DNA of 64,000 bases, from NCBI GenBank assembly GCA_963669155.1, contig OZ022583.1, forward strand, positions 17,180,805-17,244,804. Reading direction: 5' to 3'. Every line of letters starts with the position of its first letter. Position 1 is the first letter of the stretch. The stretch is from Arbacia lixula (lineage: Eukaryota > Echinodermata > Echinoidea > Arbacioida > Arbaciidae). The translations under genes were made by a program, and so were the position numbers. Below, one piece after another: positions 1 through 12,978 of the stretch. The notes beneath the pieces are model-generated. The model saw only the letters and a program-made list of their open reading frames with translations. It was not told the DNA's origin and did not search any database.

Positions 1-1032
1 CACTTCCATTCGCTTTTATATGCCAAAACAAAAAACAACAACAACTAAAAACTCTCCTTTTGAAACAGCAATACGATCTTAATGCAGACACATTTGTGCG
101 TATTTATGGCAAGAATGCCGTTCAGATGGAATTGATATGAATACTACAGGAAATCATCCGCATAAAACTCTACCCACAGTACCTGTTGATGCAATGACGT
201 CATCACCTCCGCAATAATACTTCACAGTTTATGTACAGAATTTACACGGCCTTGTCCAATACTTCGTGAAAAGCCCAGCGCGATTTGAATTGAACATCGC
301 TGGAAATGTTAGTAACACTGTGTGGTAATGGTTTATAATTGTCAGATGAACTAATATGGTTAGTTACCACGATGAGGCAATAGTACAGGCAATAATGCAT
401 TATTGTATTACTCAGTTGGAAAACTAAAATAATTGAGTGATGCCAATAGTATCGCATAATTCTGTTTGCTTCTTATATGTACTGCTAACATGAACGTATA
501 AGCTAGCAGTACATCGTGATACTTAACAATTATGTGAAACAGCTAATTTCATAACAGTTGTTACACTTCTCCTGAAAATCAATATATATATAGAAGATAA
601 TTATTATATACACCATGCTGCTGAAGTTGTCTATGATTAGATGGGTGCAGGTTGAACGTCCTGAACATTATTACACTATTATTCCCTTAGCTTGAGTACA
701 TGCCTCCTCCAATGTTATGCTAGGCCAAAATCATAACAAATATAGCTATTACAGACGTTTTAATTTATCATCGTTCTTCATGATTTTAATCATGTATCCC
801 GATTCAAGATGTTGATCGCTCTCCAATGTTTAAAGCATTCTTCCACATGAAGAATACATTTTGAAAAGAGACAGCAAAATTATAACAAAATCAGCAACGC
901 AAATTGTTCATCAAGCTTATGAACTGGATAATCTCGGACAGATGTAATGTTCAGAGCCGTTCATCCATTTGGCTACTTCCTCGGAAGTTTCCGCTGATTT
1001 CCAAGGTGGTGCGCAACCACCTCGATTTCATC
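1..1032. other. 3' flank and presumed 3' UTR of the carbonic anhydrase gene
   Basis: This stretch lies downstream of the minus-strand stop codon. No open frame in it resembles a known protein. The 3' UTR must start here, but its end cannot be fixed: no canonical AATAAA (TTTATT on the plus strand) is visible in roughly the first 900 nt, only ATTAAA variants. Confidence 0.5.
759..790 (-). terminator. Candidate polyadenylation signals (ATTAAA variants)
   Basis: Two ATTAAA hexamers lie on the minus strand at 785-790 and 759-764, about 245-275 nt past the stop codon of the carbonic anhydrase gene. ATTAAA is the commonest variant of the animal poly(A) signal. No cleavage site can be seen, so they are candidates only. 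Confidence 0.25.
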
Positions 1033-1299
1033 TTATAGCGATCGGCAGATCAAAGCCATGACAGCTGATAGAGCGAGGAGGAACTTGGCGGGGGACATGG
1101 CACCGGAACTATTTTGGCTGAACCGGAAGCGTGGGTCGTTGTTGCTACCTGGCTGGCTGAAATTGGGTATCCCGCTACGGAGAACCTGGCGGCCGTGGAG
1201 GGCCTGGACGGGTCTGAAGTTATCCTCGATGTGCAACATCTCCAGTTGACCATTCGGCTCGATGAAGAAACCTTGGTACAGCTCTCGGAACATGTCGAG
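1033..1299 (-). CDS. Carbonic anhydrase exon 8 (C-terminal end and GPI-type tail)
   Basis: Entry is in phase 0 after the acceptor TTCTTCCTAG, and the exon ends with TAA at 1033-1035. It encodes 88 residues. The first part finishes the CA fold ([13 protein letters not shown] corresponds to the DNWRPAQPLKNR segment of CA II). A polar linker rich in Asn, Pro and Ser follows, then [10 protein letters not shown] and the hydrophobic run [13 protein letters not shown] ending in RSL. Small residues Ser 444, Ser 445 and Gly 446 are candidate GPI attachment sites, and Asn 443 is a glycosylation sequon. A very short type I transmembrane anchor is the alternative reading. Confidence 0.93.
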   Translation of the reverse strand, partial: LDMFRELYQGFFIEPNGQLEMLHIEDNFRPVQALHGRQVLRSGIPNFSQPGSNNDPRFRFSQNSSGAMSPAKFLLALSAVMALICRSL

Positions 1300-4200
1300 C
1301 TAGGAAGAAGGAGAAGATAAAGTACAATACATGTTTAATGATAAATAATTCCTCAAAAACCCGTGCTACTCAGTACATAATCGAAAAGAGTCAGTCCGAC
1401 AGAAAGTGAAGACTTTTGAACTGTCAGAATTCCCTTAACCATTGAGAATTCGTTTCGAAGAAATACGACTATGTACGAAAGCAATCTGTTTTGAAGAAAT
1501 AGACTATGTACGAAAGCAATTATTTTTTTAATAATACTGTATAAGACTATGTACGAAAGCAAGTCGTTTTGAAGAAACACGCTTGTAAACGAAAGCAAAC
1601 GTAATTTTCTGCCCCAATTTTGAATATCCTAAATCAAAGTATATGAAGAACGTGTGTGAATAAAAGCTGTATTAAAAAGCGGTCACAAATAATACAATTC
1701 ACGTAAAAATGCATTTTCATACATGAAAAAGGTTATATTTATACCACCCAGAGGGCGTCTTAACCATTCAAGTCTTAGACAAACTGCTGCTCTATGGGAT
1801 CTGTGTTCATTATTTATGAAAAAAAGGCACATGTGGCAGGCAGAGAGTTAAAAGTTGCCATAAGCTAGCACGGTGAATCGTATTGGGGCGAGTCAGAAAT
1901 GGGAAGTCGAAAACCCGTTTGCACTCACTTGGTTATGCGACATGTAGATGGGGTCGCAGAACATCGTCCACGTTACACTCTCGTAGCAGTTGGGTGTTGT
2001 GAGTGAGCCGTTGTAGCGGTAGAAGCAGTTCAGGTTTTCCGGAAGCATCTCTCTGAGCGGCAGGTGAGCGTAATATTCGACCTTGGTTCCTGCAAATGTG
2101 CAATAAAACCAGAACAAAATAAAGTTGGACTTCTATCAAAGTTTCTTTTTTTTTCCGCGAACGTACTTTTATTCTCTTTTGGACGGCCAGGTTTACTGAC
2201 CTGTATCTTGTAACATTCTGTATGCTCGATCTACTTGAAAAGTAAATGTGAGAAGTGAAAACGAGTCGGCATTCCAACCGATATGTAAGTAAAATGGGTT
2301 TAATGTTTTTGCCTATTAAGTACTTTTAAACTGATTCACACAAAACATGATGTGTCTCTGTCAATATAATTCACAATGAGCAATTAAAAGCCTCATTATT
2401 TGAATGAATATGCAAACACAGGAATATCAAGTAAAACATGTCCACTGCAAAAATCCAAACATTTTGATTTTCACAGCTATTCCCGAGTCATTTCCCTTCC
2501 CAAATGACCGTAAGTGGATGCAGAATTATGTCGTACATTTCAATGATACGAGACCCCCTTTCCGGGCGTGCGCAAGTAATCGATACATTAATACTACTAC
2601 GAACAATTAATACATACATCATAAAAAAAACAGCAATTGACTGACAAACACAGAGTTAAATTGAAGTAGTGTTCAGGCAATGACATGAGTGCGGGGAAGT
2701 ATTATCGAAATTTGGTTATTGAAGAACAGTTTGGTATGCATAGTGATCCTTTTCTTCATTCATCATCATTTGTTTTTTTCATTCAGGATCTACCAATCAG
2801 CGTAAGCAAACTATCACTACGAACAGAGTCTTTTGTTACGCGGTACAATTGAAAATAGAAACCTTTGAATATTTTGTCCGCGTAAGAAAATACCATGTTC
2901 ATAGTGTATGTGTACTAAGATGAATGATGAGTTACCATAGTAACAAATGCATGAAATTTATATATACTACATGTTTTGTCAGTTGATGTACGGCAATGGG
3001 CATGCAAAGGTATTGCCATTGATTGGAAAAGCCTAGGATCAGTTGAAAATGATTAAGGGTGACGAAAATTAGTCGTCAACAAAATGACAGAAGGGTGACG
3101 AGAATTTGTCCTTTTGGAATGGTGAAGTCAACGAGAGATATTAATACGGTTTTTATTCCACAATGCATGATAGCAATAGAAGCATTTGATTGGGGCAATA
3201 TTATAGAAACAACATATTATGAAATGACAATGATTTAGTACAATTTGAGAAAATAGGTAATGTAAGAAACTGCACACAAAAGTCACGAGTTTTCGACAAC
3301 CACATGTAAAAGTTATAAGAAGGAGAACTACACGTATGTTAATACGACTAAAACATGAGATTATAGAGTCTTAAAAGCTGATAGCTCAAAACAAAATCAC
3401 ATGGAAGATAACACTGATCCATGGTAACATGCGTTTTTGTATGGGTGCTCTGCATACTGTCTGAAAGCTGTGGAGCATGCACACTTAATGGAAGAAAAAT
3501 TAGGCTTATGAATATATTAAACATTAGTATAATGTAGATAGATACGTGAAAACATCACAATATTATTATCTAAATAGTAAGGTATGTGAAATATATGTCG
3601 GCACGTTAGTATATAATAAGTCACGTGGAAATATCAAAACTTTAGTATACATAATTAAGTGCATTTCAGAACACTGATAGACACGTGGAATGGTGTTTAG
3701 GTATTAAGAGTGTATGGTCTTTTTGAAGAGCAGAAACATTTGGTAAAGATTCAGTCTTTGAGTTATCCGAAAAGTGTGTCAAACCCTTATGTTTTGGGAG
3801 GGGCGAACGTGGTGAACGCCGTCGACACCCGCTGTATAATAATGATGATATATTGGTAAAACAAAACTTGTCCGCCCGTCTAGAAACACCACACACCCTC
3901 GCAGCAATTTGATCTGTGACAAAAATTCTCCCTTTCAAGTAACGATCCCAGACATATAAAAAGAGAAATTGGTGTAAGCTCCGACTCGCAGGAAATGCAA
4001 ATGTATGTGCGGAATAACCGAATATCTTTGATGCTGAAATCATGTCTGTTGTCTGTGACTCAGCGTTGTTGAGAAAAACTGCGCCATGAAAACACAGTTG
4101 AACCTCAACCGGATTTCGTCTAGCCTATGACTTTTCAATGGTGGGCTCCTAGACACTCCAATGGTACAGCCAGACAGGGCGGGAGAATCAACAGCTATTA

Positions 4201-5939
4201 AATGGCTACACGAGCTCCCATAAAAATATATTGTATACTATAACTTATATTGCTATTTATTATTGTTACTATTACTAGTAAAAATACCGTAGTTGCTGCT
4301 GCTGATACTTATACTAATACTGATAATACCATAATCTAATGTAACCCTCAACGTTAATCTGAAGTTACAATGTTTAATGAGGTTAGACATGTTAGACAAG
4401 AAGATTGTCATTAACAGAGTTCGGGGAAGAGAACATTCAAGTATATAACAAATAGTGATGACATGTATGTTAGTTTCGGATAAGGTTAAAGGTCAGGGGT
4501 AGTAGTGGTACAGTTTACGGGATCAATAGTCGTGATAGAATCGTTCTTCCATGACCGACGTGTGACGCAAGGATCACGCCAAGTAATCTGTACCATTATT
4601 CTACGCCTTGCCTTTAACTGTTTAAGCGGTGATATGTTTTGTGAATACATCCATTCTCGTGAAGATACTAATGATATGAACGGTGCAATTTCATTTGAGA
4701 GTAGTTGCATAATGGGATGAAAAATCGCAGTATTTCTGATGACATTTCGTGTGTTTAAGTTCCCATCTGGTTCTGTATGTTGACGAGTTCAGCCCTGTTT
4801 TATATTCATTTCAAAGTTCGAACTATATCGGACCAAAATACCATTATATAAACGTACAAAGTGCTAGAAAAATACTCCACGACGCAGGCAAACAATAAAA
4901 CAGTTACGAAATGCAGACCCTGAATTTTGTCAGCAGACATATTTAATATACCATTTGATAGTTCGAACAATAATTGTACCAAAGCATAATTGTAAAAGCA
5001 AAGAAAATGGTGAAAAACTTCTTTGGCAAGACTGGTGATCAGCCTGTAACGAAATATCGTCTGTGAATTTGATCAGCAGACGTAAGTTGTTTCACCAGGT
5101 TTCTGTTGAAGATTTCATCTATACTTTATAACATTATGACGTCGAAACATCTACTGAGGTCAATGCACTCTTTCAGTGCCGCTGTTGCATTTTGTGCACC
5201 AGCAGTTCTCCCAAACCTTAAAGAGCTGTTAAGGAGAAAATCAGGAAGATAAGTGTGATGATTTGTAAACAAGAAATGTGGTGCGGATGGTGCTGATGAT
5301 TCGGGAAAGTGCGGAATGGTTGAGGATATTTTAGGCGAGGTGATGGAAGTCGGGTTACCGGGGGGTGCCATTGCTATAGCTAATGAGGCAATGCACTCTC
5401 CTCCGTCTCTTACATACTTACCCTTGAACTTAACGTTTTCAGTGATATCTAGTAGTGGATCAAAGGCTGGATTTTCATAATTTTCACTAGCCTGTGAGGG
5501 AATCAATGAAAGAGAGAGAAATACACATTACAATTCAAAGCTCATATCATGTAGACTAGATTGAAGAAAGAAGACTCACCATTTAAACGGACGCCATTGG
5601 TCTGCGCTAAAAGTGTATCAAAAGCTGGGTTATCCAGATCTCTGGGCTACAAATTGGGAAAGGGAAAACGCAAGATTTCATCATTTTTATATGCTTTATT
5701 CAAATGTTGAAGTGTGTTTTTTACCTGCGACTCGTTTAACGAGAATTTCCTTTAAAAAATGATAAATAAGCAGCATTGATAGTACTGTATTTTACTTGTA
5801 CTACTACAACTACTTTAACTACCACCAGCCACAACAACCACTACTACCACTGTTACTACTACTATTACTACCATCAGTACTACTACCATCAGTACTACTT
5901 CTTCTACTACTACTACAACTACTACTACTACTACTACTT

Positions 5940-5984
<45 letters not shown>

Positions 5985-6014
5985 ATTTTACTACTAATAC
6001 TGACTGTGTCACTC

Positions 6015-6060
<46 letters not shown>

Positions 6061-6105
6061 GACTAATTTTACTACGAATACTGTCTGTCACTACTACTAC
6101 TTCTT

Positions 6106-6162
<57 letters not shown>

Positions 6163-6209
6163 ATTTTTATTACTAATACTGTTTGTCACTACTACTACTA
6201 CTACTACTT

Positions 6210-6253
<44 letters not shown>

Positions 6254-6385
6254 GCTACTATTGCTGCTGCTCCTGCCGCTGTTTAAGTTACTTGCCCTTG
6301 CTTCTGATATCATTACTACTACCATTTCTACTTCTGCTGCTGTTGAAGTTATTTGTTGTTGCTGCTGTGTTATTACTGTTATAAT

Positions 6386-6450
<65 letters not shown>

Positions 6451-6457
6451 TTACTAC

Positions 6458-6521
<64 letters not shown>

Positions 6522-6541
6522 GATACTACTACTACTTCTAT

Positions 6542-6591
<50 letters not shown>

Positions 6592-7998
6592 AACTGCCAC
6601 AGCTGCTACAACTGTTATTTCTAATTTGACCACTTTGACTACTTCTTTACTCTAAGAATTTAAGACGTGTACTTTTGAAATATTGTAATATTAATGTAAA
6701 GCTCATAGGGAACGTTTATAGCTGAAATACGCTATATAAGCTTCAATCATTATTATTATCACTTCTTCTGCTACCACTGCTGTTATTGTTGCCGCTGCTG
6801 CTGCTATATTTATAAATCAATACTACTCTTCCTACTAGCAATGATGCTGGCGTCGACTACGATAACGACGATCACTGTTATACTACCATGACTACTGGCG
6901 TTGTACTGACAGGAGGCTAGGGACTGACGGGTCGTACTTACCATGATAAAGAATCCAAGAACGGCTAAACCATCTGGCTGTTTGATTGCCTCGCCAATGT
7001 TGGCGTATTTCTGATTGTAGTGAACGAGATGGAGCTGATGGTATACAAACAAGAGTATATTAATATGTTAAAATCGGATGTTGTTTTCCAATCTCTGCAG
7101 GCAAAAGCGTTTGTTTTGTATTATTTAGACAGTAATGGTGGCTGACGATTCATCTGACGTAAGCCTGCTTTCGTCATTCAAAGAAGAAATATTGTCATTA
7201 TTTTCATGTTTATTCTTTTATATTTTTCATTCTACATTTTCTTTCTTTCTTTTCAATTCTTTCTCTCCCCATTTCTCCCCCTTTTCGGAGGGGGGGGGGG
7301 GGGTATTAAATTTCTACACGTCGAAATGGTCGATGTCTCTACGGAAAAAAACAACAACAAACAATTGACTGGGCGTTTTGTACACGAATTTCACTTTCAT
7401 AGCGCCTTTGGTATCCGTCTCCTTGTTATCTGACATATTAGTGAGCAGGAGTTATCTTCTCCGAAAGCCCTTTTTAATGACCATTCTTGATGCAACATTG
7501 TAGGTCTTGAGTCTCACCTCTGCGGCGAAGGCCTGGTGGTTGATGGTGTGCTCGGAGCCGCGGTCGTGGGTGGTTCCCCAGTGGAAGTGGAGCTGCTCTG
7601 GCTTGGCATTGAATGGAAGACCGCCCCCTTGCAGCATGTAGAAGTTCTCCAGACCGACCGTCACTGCAGGGTCAACCAGAGGGAACACACACACGTTGGA
7701 GAGGTTAACTCTTCATGCGCCGTTCATGCATTTTTATGCAATTCATCTCCACAAACTTAAGAGAGCAGCCAGTTACTTACCACACAATGGGTTAATGTGA
7801 TATTAGTAGGTATTGTCCAACGATGGATATGACTGTGTTAATGCATAGCACATGGGCAAACTATTGGGACTCAATTGACATGATGACTCTTTTATAGTGC
7901 GTAATAAATGTTTGTGTAGTTGTGTGTGGACAAACAAGAGCTGCATTGTGGGTGTTCTTAAACAATACTTAATGTAGAGATTGTGTGATTGTGTGTGT

Positions 7999-8038
<40 letters not shown>

Positions 8039-9436
8039 GGAGGGTGGTGATTTAGATATTGGTGTTAAAATATGGGGTTCGGGAAAATGGGTGCGTGTCT
8101 ACAGAAAACAAAGCTTGCACTCACACGTATGTCCGTTGTTGGACACCTCCACCTTCCTCGTGGGCGCCCTGTTGTATCCGTGCATGGCTCTGGGGCTGGG
8201 TCCGATACCGTTATCACTCGTCGTCAGGTAGTCTGCTCCACCGGCTCCGAACAAGCTGGATTTAGTGGGGGGTGCGTTATTGCCGGGCATCCTCAGGTTG
8301 CCGAACGGGTTGCTCCAATGCTGGTTAGTGTTGCCGGACACCTGGTTCCAAGTATCCTGCCACGCCTGGTACCAACCGTTCCAGGCGTTGTTCCCATAGC
8401 CACCGGTTCCCCAGCCGTTGTTGTACCAGCCGTTGTTGTTACCAGCACTGCTTCCCCAGCCGCCGCCGCCGCCGCCGCCGCCACCGCCGCCGACGCCGTT
8501 GCCGCCGCCGTTGCCGCCGCCGCCGCGGGGCCCAGCTCCACCTCCGGGTGCGCTCCATCCTACATCACGAACGGTAGTCTGCAGGCCGTCGAAGACGAAG
8601 TCGCCCATGTCAACGGGCACGGTCTCGTACGTCACGATGTTGATGGGAGACTGCTTTCTGCCACCGCAGTGGGAGCCCTTGATAGTATGCCAATTCTCCG
8701 GCCCTGTGAGTGAGGAATAAACACGATACAAGCATGATATAGTAGAGACGCAAAAGGCTACAACCTCCTCCCCTTGTATTTTCAACCAAGACTATTATCA
8801 TTATACTTAATACAGGAGTATATCAGTAGGTGAATAATGACCGCACAATGTATGCAAAATTTGTTTCGGAACATCACTTCAAAATTGGCGCACAATTTGC
8901 CCCCATGCACAATGTATATTCACGTCGTTTCTTTGTAATGTTATCTGTGTTGTCATATGATACAAAACAAAAAGACAAAATCACTAAATGAAATGACCGA
9001 CTAATTTACTCGTCAACTCATCAACGTTACTTCGGCAATGCAGTGATCATGTGATTGATGAAAATACAACACACTAGGTAAGGCACATTTGCTTGATTCA
9101 AAGAAAAATAAAAATCATAGATATCAACTGTATCGCTTACCGAGTGGTCCGTGGTGGTAATGCCATTTAGCTCCTGAAGGGAAGAGAAAAATGGGGGAGA
9201 AAAAGAACGACTATGATTAAAGAAAGATTACAACTTCACACATTTACATCGTGCATGCTGAATGCTCATTTTTTTTTAAATAAGGGAAGCGATATATTGT
9301 ACTGGGGGGAGGGGGATGCTAGGATCATATTAAAGTGTGTTGTCGAATAGTTTGATATGTTGTTCATTTTTGAGCCAGTCCATCATAGGGAGAGAAAGAG
9401 AAAGAGAGAGAGAGAGAGAGAAAGAGAAAGAGAGAA

Positions 9437-9467
<31 letters not shown>

Positions 9468-9471
9468 GAGA

Positions 9472-9521
<50 letters not shown>

Positions 9522-12500
9522 GAGAGAGAGATGGGGATATACAGCGAGAGCGGTAGGGGGTGGGAAAGGGTAGAAAGAAAGCGAGAACGATATATGGAGG
9601 AACAGGCTTTAAAAGAGCCATGACACCTAAAATCAGGTTGAGGACTAAGATACCGACAGAGATAACACCGACCGTTCCACATTAACTCCCCTGTTTGATA
9701 ATGATGACCATAGCATACAGATTTATCCCGTAATCATCAATTTCCTGCCTCATATCTTTGGCAATGTGTCATCTCCAATACCGCGATTATCAGTCACCGC
9801 GTATCCGATCGTGACTGGAAAACTCGCCGGTGACAGAAAAGTCATGCGAACGCACTAGCTTTGTTTTGTTATGTTAAGCGGCCAGGATTCCTTATTTTTG
9901 TCATTTTGGGAGCAGGCACCTTGACAAAGGCGTTACCTTTCACATTCAATCTGGTCGTTTGTGGACAAGATGCTATTTTAACATCATGACTTCCAGTATT
10001 ATGGGGGTTCACGGATGTCGTGGTTTCTGCTCCTGGACGAGTGCCCGTAAGAATCGGTTCAGTAAACCACGCACAACGGACTGTCATGATTATCTACTCA
10101 AATTAGAGTATATTGATCTATGATAGGGTTTTTCCTAACAAAGCTGACAGGATGTGTTTTCGTTTTTGGCATTCTATACTTTCCAGGGGTGAGTTCGCGT
10201 GTGTCACATATGTCAAGCGAATACAAAATATATAATAATATGGGAAGACTTAATTAAGGCATATTGGTAATAATTACTGTTACATTGTCTTCCAATATCT
10301 CTTTTGGCCAATCATAATGTACAGTATAAGGCATAGTTTAAAAGTCTATTACACGGCAGTTCTATTACATTAAAGAAAACATGCATCAACAAGCAAATGA
10401 TATTCTCTTTACTTTTTTAATTTCTCTTTCTCTTTGCCCTTATTTCTCCATTTTCTCGTTTATCTTTTTTTTTTTAATATCACTAAGCACATCGCGTGAA
10501 AGGAAATGATATGAGGTAGAGAGAGGGAGAAGGTTGAACGTAGATGCCCATGGGGGTAACGAAAGGCGATTTTAATATGAATAAAGATATACGTTGCTTA
10601 TAAATGTCGACCATTGAAATGTCGTTCCAGTATACATTCAGTTTATAAGCACACAGTTATACTATGTTTTACATCACACAGCATCACGAAACTCGGCCGC
10701 TTCGCTGTAACATGCTCTGAGGCAACAAAGTTAGCGAATATTGTAGAAAAGTCACATTTCCCGTTTGTCATTTCATACTGACTGTGCTTTGACATTACTC
10801 ATCGGCTAGACGTTTTAATGCTTCCTTAGAATCCGCATATTAAACACATCTACGCATATGTAGCTCGTCCTCTGTCTGTACCGCTCCTGATGAAGCGAAC
10901 CCCTATATCTACCTAACCGATGAGGGCGTGCACAAAACACTGCAAGTGAATTTGTGGGGTCTCCGCAATTCGTGGGGCAGAGGCAATGTGACGGAAATGC
11001 GTGAGCGAAGTGAGATGTACGCAATAAAAACGTCCATAATCTGGACTAAAGTTTAATCTAATAAAAGAAAGAGAACATGAATGTTCATCAACTATCCATT
11101 ACTGTGCATCACGTTTATATTTATCATGGTGACCAAGGGGAGAGAAATCATATAATGAGATATTTAATCCATCGGAGGACACGCCTAATAATAGAACCAT
11201 CGCTTGCAAACAAAATAGACCCATCCTTGTGCAGTGTATGGTCCCGGGCTACCGATACTAAAAAAGATCTATTTCCCCTTCATATGATATTCGTCAAGGG
11301 AGGGGGAGATAACCATCTCTTAGCCTTCATAAAACTCCGCCACAATTCCTGCTTCGAGCTGTCACGAGCCAGTCACGAGGACAGACAGGTTTTTCCCCTT
11401 CTTCTCGAAGTTGCAGGAGAGAGATAAGAAGATGCAGGCAGATGTGAGAGAGATAATGCTCAATCAACCCCTTTCCAGGGAGGTGCATAAGACGCCTGTC
11501 GTGATCCCTACTGTACAAACAATGTGCTCAAGAAACCACAGGCAAGTAATGAATGGCTCTATACACACGCACTTACGGGTAGCATTAATGACGCCACATT
11601 CGTAATCAAGAGTTGAATAATCATTATTATGAGCTGGATGTAATAAAAAAAATATACAGCAAGACTTGAATTATGTGTAAAAAATAGATCGATTATTTTG
11701 CGTTAAGGATATTCAAGGAGTAATTGAATGCGCTACATATGAGGACGGGTGTTAACAGATTAGGGAGAGTTGGAGGGCGAAGGATATCAACTTGGATTAA
11801 AGACAGATTTAAAATCGAATCGACCTAAATCACACCCAGATCCATTATCGTCAAAGGGACCGCCACGACGACCTCAAAATAGAACAAAGCCAGCGGAAAC
11901 TGTTTAAGTCCCCAAGTGCAGGAGATACGGCTCCTCACCATAGCAACGCATATATAGGATATATTACTTTGCACCACACTAATTGGGTTAATCAACCACG
12001 AGAAACCATGTGACAGGTAGGCGCCCCCAAGAGGCGACCTGTAAATACAGGGCTATTATAGGATGCACCTCCAGGCATCATCATGAGTGGCATGTGTGAG
12101 CGTGTCACTTTCTCTCTCTCTCTCTCTTTCTCTTCCTCCCCCCCCTCTCTCTCTCTCCCTCTCTCTATCTGTCTCTGTCTCTTTCTGTCTGTCTGTCTCT
12201 CTCTCTCTCCCTTTCTCTACCAATGTCGCTCCATGTCATTTCGCTTCCTTACTCCCCCTGCCTTTCAATTCTAGACAGAACTGAATAGAGTGAAAGGGCA
12301 CTTCTTTTGCTGAAAAACTACAGAAAAGAAGAAGAAGACGAAATTTGTCAGACGAAATGTACTCAACATCAAGCGTGTAAGAATAAATACTTGTTGACAA
12401 ACAACTGCAACTGAAAACTTGTTATTTCCGAATCTATGTCACCCCGGAGGAGGAACACATCGTCTGTCAGTCCAAGTCAGATTTGAGTTACTCTGTCTCT

Positions 12501-12936
12501 ACACTGTCCACGTTGACCACGCTCACGCTGAGGAGATCTGCCTACGGACAGGCTGTTATCAGAATTAGATCTGAAATTGTTGCCTGAAAGAAGGCCCCTT
12601 GCTCAACCTTAAAGTCTCTCGATACAATGGTGTGAGAGGTGATTTTGTTCTCACTTAAGACGTGAGGGGGGACAGACATCAAAATCAGCTATGATGGAGG
12701 AGATGGCTCCTAAGTTAACTCGCGGATGAGATTCGATTGATCTCCCCTAATCTACTGATTTGGCGAATAACCGCAGTGCGTTACCCGACACTCTTGGAAT
12801 GCGAGAACGGCAAACTGATTTGAACTTAACTCTGTAACTATTTTATAACCATGATAAAGGGGGTGTCGTATAGAAAATATAAGCCCAACAAGAAGAATAA
12901 AAACGTATTTTTAATCGTTTGAAGTCAGCCGTTTAT

Positions 12937-12978
<42 letters not shown>

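Larger units (their letters stand above)
1300..1928 (-). other. Intron 7 of the carbonic anhydrase gene
   Basis: The donor is GTGAGT after codon CAA and the acceptor is CTTCCTAG. The intron holds a degenerate minisatellite (1452-1600) and a TTAA-bounded MITE (1760-1851). I see no coding sequence in it. Confidence 0.85.

Noticed and set aside
1452-1600. CRISPR-like array
   Set aside because: Eukaryotic context, irregular spacing and diverged units; it is an intronic minisatellite.
3666-4043. 125-codon minus-strand frame in intron 6
   Set aside because: The longest non-repetitive frame after the real exons, but it has no recognisable motif, no matching splice phase with the CA exons, and lies inside an intron.
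5796-6593. Long Leu/Thr/Tyr-rich open frames over the (ACT)n array
   Set aside because: Pure consequences of a stop-free trinucleotide repeat in several frames.
8125-8703. Orthology to nacrein
   Set aside because: Both combine an alpha-CA with a Gly/Asn-rich insert, but the insertion point and Trp content differ, so similarity is better explained by convergence.
8072-8713. 213-codon open frame on the plus strand opposite carbonic anhydrase exon 3
   Set aside because: It is the antisense shadow of a GC-rich exon with triplet repeats. It encodes Ala/Val/Pro-rich low-complexity sequence with no domain.
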